Source: Chroococcidiopsidaceae cyanobacterium CP_BM_ER_R8_30
GTDB taxonomy: Bacteria; Cyanobacteriota; Cyanobacteriia; Cyanobacteriales; Chroococcidiopsidaceae
Reading direction: 5' to 3'
DNA length: 64,000 nt
Assembly (NCBI GenBank): GCA_019244235.1
Contig: JAFASY010000075.1
Location: 1 to 64,000, forward strand
This document shows positions 11,255-19,796 of the stretch, piece after piece. The position numbers were made by a program, and so were the translations under genes. The notes under the pieces were generated by a model. That model ran no database searches. It saw only the letters and a list, made by a program, of their open reading frames with translations, and had not been told where the DNA came from. Each line of letters starts with the position of its first letter. The first letter of the stretch is position 1.

Positions 11255-12265
11255 CTATAGGGGAACAGTATAACCTAGGGCAGCTTTGACTTGATTCAGG
11301 GTATCGTTGGCAATCGCTTCCGCCTTTTGCCTCCCAGAGCGCAGGACTGATTCCAGATAGCCCTGATCATCCATCACCGCTTGATACTTGTCCTGGATTG
11401 GTTTTAGGGCTGCAATCGTCACTTCAGTTAGTAGAGGTTTAAATTGTCCCCAGCCCATATCTTGACACTCAGCAGCCACTGCCGTCTTAGTCTTACCCGC
11501 CAGCAACATATAGAGTGTCAACAAATTGTTACACTCAGGTCGTTCCGGATCGTCAAACACAAGACCGCGTATTGGATCAGTTTTGCAGCGTTTAATCTTA
11601 TACTCTATTTGCTCCGGCGGATCTAGCAGGTTGATCCGGCTCAAATCTGACGGATCGGACTTAGACATTTTGCGGGTACCATCCGCAAGGCTCATCACTC
11701 TTGCCCCTTCAGCTATAATCAGCGGTTCTGGCAGCTTCAGGACTGGCTGCTTAGGATGCGCAAATTGATGATTGAATCGGTTAGCAATATCGCGAGTCAG
11801 CTCTAAATGTTGCTTTTGATCTTCGCCTACAGGTACTTTATCCGGTTTATACAGCAAGATATCTGACGCCATCAGCACTGGGTAATCTAACAAGCCGGTA
11901 TTAACGTTTTCCCCCTGTTTAATCGCCTTTTCTCGAAACTGGATCATATCTTCTAACCAGTTGAGCGGCGTGATGCAGTTCAGCAACCAGGTCAGTTCAC
12001 TGTGAGCAGAAACATGAGACTGGACGAAGATCGTGGAGTCCTTTAGATCGAGTCCACAAGCTAAATAGAGCCCCACCAAGCTGTAGGTATCAGCTGCTAA
12101 CCTCTTTGGATCGTGGGGTACCGTGATGGCGTGTAAATCTGCCACAAAGAGAAAATTGTCATATTGACTTTGACCTGCTACCCAGTTGCGAATCGCACCC
12201 AAGTAGTTACCGAGATGGTAATTGCCAGTTGGTTGAACCCCAGAGAGAACGCGCTGCCTAACCAT
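11255..12265 (-). CDS. trpS: Tryptophanyl-tRNA synthetase
   Basis: A class I aminoacyl-tRNA synthetase that charges tRNA-Trp. The HIGH-type signature is HLGN (in QPTGNYHLGNYLGA, residues 11-24) and the KMSKS loop is about residues 197-201 (GTRKMSKSDPSD). The 336-residue length is normal for the bacterial enzyme. I used the ATG at 12263-12265, giving MVRQRVLSGVQPTG; a TTG three codons upstream opens the longer frame. It heads a minus-strand series, divergent from the radical SAM gene. Confidence 0.96.
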   Translation of the reverse strand: MVRQRVLSGVQPTGNYHLGNYLGAIRNWVAGQSQYDNFLFVADLHAITVPHDPKRLAADTYSLVGLYLACGLDLKDSTIFVQSHVSAHSELTWLLNCITPLNWLEDMIQFREKAIKQGENVNTGLLDYPVLMASDILLYKPDKVPVGEDQKQHLELTRDIANRFNHQFAHPKQPVLKLPEPLIIAEGARVMSLADGTRKMSKSDPSDLSRINLLDPPEQIEYKIKRCKTDPIRGLVFDDPERPECNNLLTLYMLLAGKTKTAVAAECQDMGWGQFKPLLTEVTIAALKPIQDKYQAVMDDQGYLESVLRSGRQKAEAIANDTLNQVKAALGYTVPL

Positions 12266-12582
12266 AAATTTCAACTTGACTGTTTGGAAGAGAGCTTGAT
12301 GGCTCCTGATAATTAAGAATGTTTTATTCAGTTTGACATTTTCCGCTCTTCAGCGCCCAGAAAGCATAGCCTCTTCGGCTAGAAACTTTTATTTGCTTTA
12401 GGATTTTGACAATCGTTGCCCATGCCCTTGCTTTGGAGCTGCATTTCTAATGCTTCACGACAACGATGTAGCGAATTTTGCAGCTCTATTTACAAAAATT
12501 GACGAAATTTAAGCTTTTTGAAGCTATATCAGCAGTAGTCTTAGGTTTAAATACTTCTTGCATCTCCGGAGTGCGTGCTTTG
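12266..12582. other. Divergent promoter region between trpS and the radical SAM gene
   Basis: About 315 bases that must contain both promoters. A small hairpin TAGCC-TCTTC-GGCTA lies at about 12369-12383, and two TTGACA hexamers (about 12337 and 12407) could be -35 elements for the plus strand, but neither has a good -10 at the right spacing. No gene or known RNA seen. The frame continuing upstream of the radical SAM start begins on TTG at 12478 and is unlikely to be translated. Confidence 0.4.
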
Positions 12583-14148
12583 ATGAAAGCTTTACTACTC
12601 TGGCCAATAATGCCTCCATCCTTCTGGTCTTACCAGGAGACGCTGAATTTAGCAAGCTTACGTTCAACCAACCCACCGTTAGGTCTAATTACAGTTGCCG
12701 CAATGCTACCAGAAACCTGGGAGCTACGGTTTGTAGACCGCAACGTTCGGCTGGAAACTGAAGCCGACTGGGCTTGGTGCGATCTCGTCATAATCTCAGC
12801 CATGATCGTCCAGAAACAGGATTTCCGGGCATTGATTCAAAAAGGACTGACTTTGGGTAAGAAGGTGGCAGTCGGTGGTCCCTTCCCCACATCGGTGCCG
12901 AAATTTGCCTTGGAAGCCGGAGCACATTACCTAATTTTGGATGAGGGCGAATGTACCATCCCCTTATTCCTAGAAGCGCTCTCTAGAGGAGAGGAACAAG
13001 GAATTTTCCGCTCAACCGAGAAACCTGACGTTACACAGACGCCAATGCCTCGGTTTGACTTGCTCGATCTAGATGTTTATCTGGCGATGACAGTACAGTT
13101 TTCGCGAGGATGTCCATTCCAGTGTGAGTTTTGCGACATCATCAATCTGTATGGGCGCAAGCCGCGGACAAAGACGCCAGAACAGATGCTGGCAGAATTT
13201 GAAGTCCTTTACCAGTTGGGTTGGCATCGTTATGTGTTTGTGGTGGATGACAATTTCATCGGTAACAAACGCAATGCGAAGGTGTTCCTGCGGGCACTGA
13301 TTCCCTGGATGGAAGCACGAAATTACCCTTTCATTCTACTTACCGAAGCATCACTCAATCTCGCAGAGGATGACGAACTTATTGAGTTGATGGTCAAAGC
13401 AGGCTTCACGATTGTCTTTATGGGTATCGAAACACCCGATACAGATAGTCTAGTCGGGATTCATAAGCTTCAGAATACTCGCTGCTCTCTAGTCGACTCC
13501 TGCCACAAAATTACCAACGCTGGACTCCAAATTATGTCTGGCTTCATCATGGGCTTTGACAACGAGCGTCCTGGTGCGGGAGCGCGGATTCGAGAATTTA
13601 TTGAGGAGACGGGCATTCCTCAAGGTCAGTTTAGCTTGCTGCAAGCATTACAGAATACAGCCATGTGGAATCGCCTCCAGCAGGAGGGGCGACTGGTTGA
13701 TGGGCTGGGAACCTTTCACCAAGGCGCAATCATGAACTTTGCGCCGACGCGCTCAGTCGAAGAGATTACAGAGGAATACATCGACGCTTTCTGGCAGATT
13801 TACGAGCCGATGCCCTACCTGAAGCGCACTTTCCGCCACTTTATGATGATGAATGACTGGCGAGGTAAAACAAAGCGCCCGATAACTTTGAAAGAGCTAC
13901 GCCTGTTTACTGCAGTGTGCTGGCGGCAAGGTGTGCTGCGTTCGACTTGGCTAAGGTTCTGGTGGCAACTCTTAGTGATCGCCCTATCTAAACGCCGCTT
14001 GGTCTATGACTACATGACAACATTGGGGATCGGCGAACACTTCTTCAATTACCGCTATGTAGTGAAGGCACAACTGCTAGCTCAGTTAGAGGCATTGAAA
14101 CAGACTCAACAAGAAGAAACTAGCCATCAGCTCTCGGCTGTTCGTTGA
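12583..14148 (+). CDS. B12-binding radical SAM protein (HpnP-like, DUF4070)
   Basis: A 521-residue enzyme of the class with an N-terminal cobalamin-binding domain (about 1-130; NPPLGLITVAAMLPETWE, RFVDRNVR), a central radical SAM domain and a C-terminal DUF4070 region. The iron-sulfur ligands are Cys177, Cys181 and Cys184 in GCPFQCEFCD, a CxxxCxxC motif. This is the architecture of the hopanoid C-2 methylase HpnP and of many uncharacterised relatives, so the substrate is open; no hopanoid gene is adjacent. I chose the ATG at 12583-12585, since MKALLLWPIMPPSFWSY is the family start; the frame extends 35 codons upstream to a TTG. A hairpin follows the stop. Confidence 0.88.
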   Translation: MKALLLWPIMPPSFWSYQETLNLASLRSTNPPLGLITVAAMLPETWELRFVDRNVRLETEADWAWCDLVIISAMIVQKQDFRALIQKGLTLGKKVAVGGPFPTSVPKFALEAGAHYLILDEGECTIPLFLEALSRGEEQGIFRSTEKPDVTQTPMPRFDLLDLDVYLAMTVQFSRGCPFQCEFCDIINLYGRKPRTKTPEQMLAEFEVLYQLGWHRYVFVVDDNFIGNKRNAKVFLRALIPWMEARNYPFILLTEASLNLAEDDELIELMVKAGFTIVFMGIETPDTDSLVGIHKLQNTRCSLVDSCHKITNAGLQIMSGFIMGFDNERPGAGARIREFIEETGIPQGQFSLLQALQNTAMWNRLQQEGRLVDGLGTFHQGAIMNFAPTRSVEEITEEYIDAFWQIYEPMPYLKRTFRHFMMMNDWRGKTKRPITLKELRLFTAVCWRQGVLRSTWLRFWWQLLVIALSKRRLVYDYMTTLGIGEHFFNYRYVVKAQLLAQLEALKQTQQEETSHQLSAVR

Positions 14149-14176
14149 GCAGCTTGTTAAGCTTGCTCAAAGCAGC

Positions 14177-14196
14177 AGCCGGAGCTTTCTCCGGCT
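14177..14196 (+). terminator. Hairpin after the radical SAM gene
   Basis: AGCCGGAG and CTCCGGCT form a perfect 8-bp GC-rich stem with a CTTT loop, 28 bases past the stop codon. The following bases contain only a short T run, so it may be a weak terminator or an RNA-stabilising hairpin. Confidence 0.5.
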
Positions 14197-14302
14197 GACC
14201 TTTGAGTGCAACCACCATCAGTCTGCTGTGATGGTAGAGATCTACCAATTGTGACTCTGAGTTAGGGTGAAGACAGTTGGTAAAAGTGGATTTCAGCAAA
14301 AG

Positions 14303-16570
14303 ATGCAGCAGGTTTCGCAACCGATTATTAAAGACCTAGTACTAATTGGAGGTGGTCATAGCCATGCCATTGTTCTAAGAATGTTTGGCATGAAACCTCT
14401 ACCTGGAGTCCGTCTCACCCTGATTACCGAAGCCTCAGATACCGCCTATTCTGGAATGCTACCTGGTCATGTAGCAGGGTTCTATAGTCATGATGAATGC
14501 CACATTGACCTGCGAATTCTAGCTCAATTTGCCCAAGCCCAGTTGTATCTGGACCAGGTAATTGGTCTAGACCTAGAGAATAATCAAGTTTTCTGTGCTA
14601 ACCGTCCTCCTGTAGCATTCGATCTCTTATCAATAGATATTGGTAGCACTCCAGCTACGCTATCTGTACCGGGGGCGGCAGAATACGCGATCGCAGCTAA
14701 ACCAGTGCGCCAATTTCTGACACACTGGAATCAGCTGGTTGAGACTGTGGCTCAATCTCCTCAGTCCCCACTCAGTCTTGGAATTGTCGGTGGTGGTGCT
14801 GGCGGCGTTGAATTGGCACTCTCCATGCAGCGTCATCTGCATCAAATACTTAAGGCTGCTCAGCAACCAATACAGAACCTAGAAATTCATCTATTCCAAC
14901 GGGAGGCTCAAGTCCTACCCACCTATAATCTATGGGTACGGCAGCGTCTGGCAGAAATTCTCATGCATCGTGGCATTCAACTCCACCTTGAAGAAACGGT
15001 ATGCGAGGTGAAGAAGAAAGCTGGGGAAGCTGGGGGAGCTGGGGGGGAGAAGAGAGCTGGGGATTTGTTTTTTGTGTGTGAGTCTGGGCTTAAGGTTGAG
15101 TGTGACCGTTTGTTCTGGGTGACTCAAGCATCGGCACCTGGGTGGCTTAAAGCAGCTGGCTTGGCAACTGATGCCAATGGCTTTATCCAGGTGCAAGACA
15201 CTCTTCAGTCGGTGTCTCATCCCCAAGTCTTTGCAGCTGGAGATATTGCCACGATGGTTAATGCTCCTCGTCCTAAAGCTGGAGTCTTTGCTGTCCGCCA
15301 GGGTAAACCCCTATTTAAGAACTTGCGGCGAACTTTATTAGGTAAGCCGCTAGTGAGATATAAACCGCAGAAACAATACTTGAGCCTAATTGGGACAGCA
15401 GATGGAGCCGCGATCGCCTCCAGAGGACCTGTTGGTTTAGGTCCTTCACCATTGCTATGGCGTTGGAAAGACTGGATCGACCGTCGATTTATGAAGCGAT
15501 TCAGCGATTTACCAGCAATGACATCCTCCTCTATGCGCTGTGCTGGATGTGGCTCAAAAGTTAGCAGTACAACGTTGGAACAAGTTCTAAGCCGGATTAG
15601 ACAAGAACAGCCTAGTTTTAACAGGGAAGACATCCTGATTGGACTTGATGCGCCGGATGATGCAGCAGTAGTCCAGGTACCAACGGGTCAGGTAATGGTC
15701 CATACAATCGATTATTTTCGCGCTCTGATTAACGATCCGTTCGTCTTTGGTCAAATCAGCGCTCATCACTGCTTAAGCGATATTTTTGCTATGGGAGCAA
15801 TGCCTCAAAGTGCTTTGGCAATTGCTACCATTCCTTATACCTTGGAAGCAAAAGTCGAAGAAACTCTCTACCAACTATTGTCAGGTGCGATTGAGGTGTT
15901 AGCTCAATCGCAAGCACCACTCGTTGGCGGTCATACAACTGAAGGAGCAGAGCTAGGGTTTGGCTTGTCCTGCAACGGTTTAGCTGATCCTAACAAACTA
16001 CTCCGCAAAGGCGGCATGCAGCCAGGTCAAGTGCTGATTTTAACCAAAGCACTGGGAACCGGGACTCTTTTTGCTGCTGATATGCAAAGGCTAGCTAAAG
16101 GTCGTTGGATTGATAGCGCTATTGAATCAATGCTGAAATCTAATCAAGCGGCAGTTCATTGTTTACGACACCATGGAATCACTGCCTGTACCGATATCAC
16201 AGGATTTGGACTATTAGGACACTTGATGGAAATGGTTCGAGCTTCAAAAGTTGCAATTGAGTTAGAACTTGAGGCAATTCCAGCACTAGAAGGTGCAAGA
16301 CAGACGCTTGCTATGGGAATATTCAGCTCTCTCCAACTAGAAAACTTGCGAGTTTCACGCTATATCGGTAATCTGGATCAGGCTCATCTAAATCCTAACT
16401 ACTCCTTACTATTTGATCCTCAAACCTCCGGCGGTCTTTTGGCTGCCATTCCCACTGATCGAGCTGTTGCCTGTTTAACTTCATTAAAAAACTTAGGGTA
16501 TTCCCAAAGCTGCGTCATTGGTCATGTGATGCCCCAGCTTGAGAATAAAAAGCCGATTATCCTCCACTGA
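14303..16570 (+). CDS. selD: Oxidoreductase-selenide water dikinase fusion (SelD)
   Basis: A 755-residue two-domain protein. Residues 1 to about 390 are an NDH-2-like FAD/NAD(P)H disulfide-oxidoreductase domain (LVLIGGGHSHAIVL, then a second dinucleotide loop LGIVGGGAGGVELAL, and VFAAGDIATM). The rest is selenide water dikinase, which makes selenophosphate from selenide and ATP. The catalytic pair is Cys416 and Lys419 in CAGCGSK, matching Cys17/Lys20 of the E. coli enzyme, followed by DDAAVV and SDIFAMGAMPQ. Such fusions are known in cyanobacteria and some algae; the oxidoreductase may supply reduced selenium, which is inference. A Gly/Ala-rich insert of about 17 residues near residue 240 is encoded by a short tandem repeat. 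The ATG at 14303 is preferred over a GTG 12 codons upstream. Confidence 0.93.
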   Translation: MQQVSQPIIKDLVLIGGGHSHAIVLRMFGMKPLPGVRLTLITEASDTAYSGMLPGHVAGFYSHDECHIDLRILAQFAQAQLYLDQVIGLDLENNQVFCANRPPVAFDLLSIDIGSTPATLSVPGAAEYAIAAKPVRQFLTHWNQLVETVAQSPQSPLSLGIVGGGAGGVELALSMQRHLHQILKAAQQPIQNLEIHLFQREAQVLPTYNLWVRQRLAEILMHRGIQLHLEETVCEVKKKAGEAGGAGGEKRAGDLFFVCESGLKVECDRLFWVTQASAPGWLKAAGLATDANGFIQVQDTLQSVSHPQVFAAGDIATMVNAPRPKAGVFAVRQGKPLFKNLRRTLLGKPLVRYKPQKQYLSLIGTADGAAIASRGPVGLGPSPLLWRWKDWIDRRFMKRFSDLPAMTSSSMRCAGCGSKVSSTTLEQVLSRIRQEQPSFNREDILIGLDAPDDAAVVQVPTGQVMVHTIDYFRALINDPFVFGQISAHHCLSDIFAMGAMPQSALAIATIPYTLEAKVEETLYQLLSGAIEVLAQSQAPLVGGHTTEGAELGFGLSCNGLADPNKLLRKGGMQPGQVLILTKALGTGTLFAADMQRLAKGRWIDSAIESMLKSNQAAVHCLRHHGITACTDITGFGLLGHLMEMVRASKVAIELELEAIPALEGARQTLAMGIFSSLQLENLRVSRYIGNLDQAHLNPNYSLLFDPQTSGGLLAAIPTDRAVACLTSLKNLGYSQSCVIGHVMPQLENKKPIILH

Positions 16571-16607
16571 AAAGTGACGACAACTACTAAGCATCAAGAC
16601 AGTCAGC

Positions 16608-17672
16608 ATGAGTCATCAGCTTAAACAGCACCAAATCATTAAGTTCCTTTACAGTTTGGGTTTATTGTCCATTCCTGTGATTTGTGCCCCCTTGCTTTTG
16701 CCGTTGGTTCTAGCTAAATTACCAGCAACCTCACCCCAGCAAGCTGTCACTCCATCACCAGCTAAAATTCCATCTAAACCACAAAAGCTCAGTGACGCAG
16801 CTGATAATAACTGGCACCGCCAACTGATGCATCAACTTCTATTGGCATCCAAGAAGGTTGAGCAACAAAAGCCCCAGAACACAGCACTCCCCCACCGTAA
16901 TCAAGCGAAAGCACCGTCTCCCAAAACGGCTCCTGAACTGAAGATGAGAATTGCGATCGCCAAAAACGCTAGCGATCTACTGATAGCCACCTCGACTCCG
17001 GGAAAAATCTTGGATGAAACGGGACACACTTTAAGAAAGCTGCCTTCAGAGCAAGGATTTTCTGCTGTCCCAGCCGGACAAAAGATCGACTTCACAGGCA
17101 ACAGTACTGGAACATGGTCAGTTCCTACCTCAGTTTGGGTGAAAGCCAGCCCTGGGGGATTTGTCTATGTAGGTCAACACTGGTACCGAGGTCAAGTCCA
17201 GTTGATTCTCCAGGGAGCTTCACTTTTGGCTGTTAACCATGTGGACCTAGATGAGTATCTATACAGTGTTGTTGGCAGTGAAATGCCCTCTAACTGGCCC
17301 CTAGAAGCTCTGAAAGCGCAAGCGATCGCCGCTCGGTCTTATGCCTTAGCTCATTATATCCAGCCAGCTAACTCCTTTTACCAAATGGGAAATGACGAGG
17401 CTTGGCAGGTTTATAAAGGTTTGGATGGAGAAGCTGCTAGTACCCATCAAGCAGTCAATCAAACCCTGGGTCAATTTCTCAGTTATCGTGGCGGTGTGGT
17501 TGAGTCTCTATATGCTGACACCGACGAGATCGTCATTAAGGCTCATGGTGGTTTGGGGATGAGCCAAACAGGAGCTATGCAATTAGCTCAGCAAGGCTAT
17601 GACTATCTACACATATTAGGAGCCTATTATCCTGGAACGAGTTTAGCTAGACTGCGACTTGCCAAAAGTTGA
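16608..17672 (+). CDS. SpoIID/LytB domain protein
   Basis: A 354-residue exported protein. Residues about 12-36 are a hydrophobic signal or anchor, then a Pro/Ser/Lys-rich linker to about 110, then the SpoIID/LytB domain with DEYLYSVVGSEMPSNWPLEA and LKAQAIAARSYAL. SpoIID of Bacillus is a lytic transglycosylase acting on peptidoglycan; cyanobacteria do not sporulate and the role of these relatives is unknown, though wall remodelling is the usual guess. The C-terminal part seems short: after SLYADTDEIV it passes directly to HGGLGMSQTGAMQLA, lacking the SSSGGxT-type segment of canonical SpoIID. The ATG at 16608 lies 37 bases past selD. Confidence 0.85.
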   Translation: MSHQLKQHQIIKFLYSLGLLSIPVICAPLLLPLVLAKLPATSPQQAVTPSPAKIPSKPQKLSDAADNNWHRQLMHQLLLASKKVEQQKPQNTALPHRNQAKAPSPKTAPELKMRIAIAKNASDLLIATSTPGKILDETGHTLRKLPSEQGFSAVPAGQKIDFTGNSTGTWSVPTSVWVKASPGGFVYVGQHWYRGQVQLILQGASLLAVNHVDLDEYLYSVVGSEMPSNWPLEALKAQAIAARSYALAHYIQPANSFYQMGNDEAWQVYKGLDGEAASTHQAVNQTLGQFLSYRGGVVESLYADTDEIVIKAHGGLGMSQTGAMQLAQQGYDYLHILGAYYPGTSLARLRLAKS

Positions 17673-17750
17673 GACTTGCCTGAAGATAGAGGACTTGCGG
17701 CTAGGTTTTTGAGATGAAGGAAAGGCAAGCAAAAAGCCTAAGAACAATAA

Positions 17751-18620
17751 ATGGAAACGAAACCTCTAGGAAAAACTGATGTCACCATCAGCGCTATTGG
17801 GCTAGGAGCCATGCCGCTCTCCTTAAGTGGTAGACCACCAGAGTCGCAAGCGATAGAGGTGATTCATCGTGCCATCGAACTAGGGATTACACTGATTGAT
17901 ACAGCTGACTCTTATTGCAGAGATGAGCCAGACAAGCATCACAACGAGCAGCTGATTCACAAGGCACTCCAGCAGTATAACGGTGACATCAGCCACATCA
18001 CCGTGGCGACTAAGGGTGGACTGATGCGGTATCACGGCAACTGGACGCGTAACGGCAACCCCGATCATCTGCGGCAGACGATTCGAACTAGCTTTGAGTC
18101 TTTAGGTGGTAAGAAGCCAATTGATGTTTGGCAGTACCATGCACCTGACTCGAACTACACAATTGAGGAATCACTCACACCTGCTAAAGAAGCTGTGGCA
18201 GCTGAGCTAATTCGGTTTGTTGGGGTTTCCAACTTTTCAGTTGAGCAGATTAAACGTGCTCGCGATGTGGTTGAAGTTGTCTCTGTCCAAAATCAGTACA
18301 ACCCGTGGCATTGCCAGCCAGAGTTTGATGGAGTCCTAGAGTACTGCGAGCAAGAAGGTTTGACGTTCCTGCCTTGGAGCCCATTGGGTGGTAGCCGTCG
18401 CGCCAGTAGTCTGACAGAGATTCCTGTACTAGCAGAGCTAGCAGCAGAAAAGAGCGTATCGGTCTACTCTGTGGTGTTGGCGTGGCTACGGGCTAAGTCG
18501 ACTTGCATTGTGCCAATTCCTGGTGCTAGTAAGACTACAAGCGTTGAGGACTCTGTCAGGAGCGTTGAAGTCAGACTATCAGATCGGGAAGTACAGCAAA
18601 TCGATCGTGGGTTGGGGTAG
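17751..18620 (+). CDS. Aldo/keto reductase
   Basis: A 289-residue NAD(P)H-dependent oxidoreductase of the aldo/keto reductase superfamily. The catalytic tetrad is complete: Asp50 and Tyr55 (LIDTADSY), Lys88 (VATKGG) and His130 (WQYHAPD). The C-terminal PIPGASKTTSVEDSVRS is the cofactor-binding region. It is single-domain, cytosolic and of normal length; the substrate cannot be told. The ATG is at 17751-17753, about 80 bases after the SpoIID-like gene in the same direction. Confidence 0.92.
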   Translation: METKPLGKTDVTISAIGLGAMPLSLSGRPPESQAIEVIHRAIELGITLIDTADSYCRDEPDKHHNEQLIHKALQQYNGDISHITVATKGGLMRYHGNWTRNGNPDHLRQTIRTSFESLGGKKPIDVWQYHAPDSNYTIEESLTPAKEAVAAELIRFVGVSNFSVEQIKRARDVVEVVSVQNQYNPWHCQPEFDGVLEYCEQEGLTFLPWSPLGGSRRASSLTEIPVLAELAAEKSVSVYSVVLAWLRAKSTCIVPIPGASKTTSVEDSVRSVEVRLSDREVQQIDRGLG

Positions 18621-18693
18621 AGGTGGGATAGGCAGAGGTATCTGATGTCTTTCTCTCCCTATCTCGAGCCAGTCTTCAGAGGAGGCGGTTGTG

Positions 18694-18789
18694 GCGAGGC
18701 GTCCTCGCTACCCTGTCCGCCGTCCGGGTCCCCCGGTGAGTCAGCGCGCAAAAGGCGGGGGTTCTCCCCCAATCCCCACTTCGTGGGGA
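18694..18789. repeat. GC-rich cluster of three hairpins, probable interspersed repeat
   Basis: Between two convergent genes lies a markedly GC-rich patch with three perfect stem-loops: GCGAGG-CGT-CCTCGC (18694-18708), GGGGG-TTCT-CCCCC (18757-18770) and TCCCCAC-TTC-GTGGGGA (18773-18789). Open frames of 74-85 codons cross it on both strands but are composition artefacts. It resembles the small structured repeats scattered between genes in many cyanobacteria; whether it is multicopy cannot be seen from one window. Confidence 0.55.
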
Positions 18790-18870
18790 CCCCGAGTCCC
18801 CCAGGAGCGACTGCGAACCCGAAGGGCGAAAGAACTGGCGTCCTCACCTCCCCATCTTCTCTTTTTGCCT

Positions 18871-19521
18871 CTAGTAAGAGCGTCTGTTGGGGTGCCAATT
18901 AGATTGCAGTCTTAGAGTCAAGTCTCTATCGGGATAGATGACATTCACGTCGGCTTTATGGCGACCAAGTAGCGCCCCACCACCAGCGCCTGCTGCTGCA
19001 CCACCTAACAGTGGTGCTAGTTTAAAGCCGCCACCAGTGATAGCTGTGAGAATTGTTGCCGCTCCTCCACCAGCTGCTGCACCTGTCAAAATACTCTTGG
19101 CATCAGCACCCCGAGTAATTGTCTCTCGCCTGTTAACGACTCGGGAAACTGCATTAATGTCCTGCTTATAACTAGAATCAGGAAATTGCAGATATTCTGC
19201 CTCGAAACGACTACCCTGGTCATAAGGAACGATTTTACCCTGGATCTTACTTCCAGCCGGGATAACGACACGACCATTGTCGTTTTTAACATCACTTGCC
19301 ACCGTGAGGGTTACTGGTACAGTTTCGGTAGGAGAGACAACAATTTTTTGCTTATCGTACCTAACTGGAATCTGAGTACCAGCTGGAACGCTGACCTCAA
19401 GCCGATATGGCTGTTGCGCTAGAACCGGAGCGGGTTGGATAATGGGTGCAGTTGCACCTGCGCCAATTGCTAATGCCATGAAGGCAGCTGCTCCAGTATG
19501 CAAGGGATTGAAATTAGCCAT
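18871..19521 (-). CDS. Exported protein with glycine-zipper tail, TrbI/VirB10-like core
   Basis: A 216-residue protein. Residues 1-37 form a signal peptide ending APVLAQ. The middle (VPAGTQIPVRYDKQKI, then VVIPAGSKIQGKIVPYDQG) resembles the beta-barrel part of TrbI/VirB10 proteins, and the C-terminal third is a Gly/Ala-rich zipper (TGAAAGGGAATILTAITGGG, LLGGAAAGAGGGALLG) that may insert in a membrane. No conjugation gene is near, so a secretion role is not supported. The ATG at 19519-19521 gives MANFNPLHTG; a TTG two codons upstream is less likely. It is convergent with the aldo/keto reductase gene. Confidence 0.7.
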   Translation of the reverse strand: MANFNPLHTGAAAFMALAIGAGATAPIIQPAPVLAQQPYRLEVSVPAGTQIPVRYDKQKIVVSPTETVPVTLTVASDVKNDNGRVVIPAGSKIQGKIVPYDQGSRFEAEYLQFPDSSYKQDINAVSRVVNRRETITRGADAKSILTGAAAGGGAATILTAITGGGFKLAPLLGGAAAGAGGGALLGRHKADVNVIYPDRDLTLRLQSNWHPNRRSY

Positions 19522-19796
19522 TTTCAAGTGTTCTCCAGTAATTCTGAGTTTTAACTGCTACCTATGTAGACCTTGAATACACTACAAGGTTCCTGCATAC
19601 CAATACTGGTAATGTCCCAGGATTCGGCATCAGAAAATTGGTATAAATTCGCTCCTTGTGACTAGTGAGACTTGGACTAGAGATAAAAAGAGAAAATAAA
19701 ATTCGAGAAATAAAAATAAAAGCTAGCCGATATACTAGGCAATGGTTCAATTGTACTGTTATTTCTAGATTACCAGTGAATGGCATATTCGCCTAA

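Noticed and set aside
12407-12440. TTGACA as a promoter for the radical SAM gene
   Set aside because: No acceptable TATAAT-like hexamer 16-18 bases downstream.
18645-18902. Overlapping open frames on both strands
   Set aside because: They arise from the GC-rich hairpin cluster; the products are Pro/Arg/Ser-rich low-complexity sequences, without ribosome sites or family resemblance.
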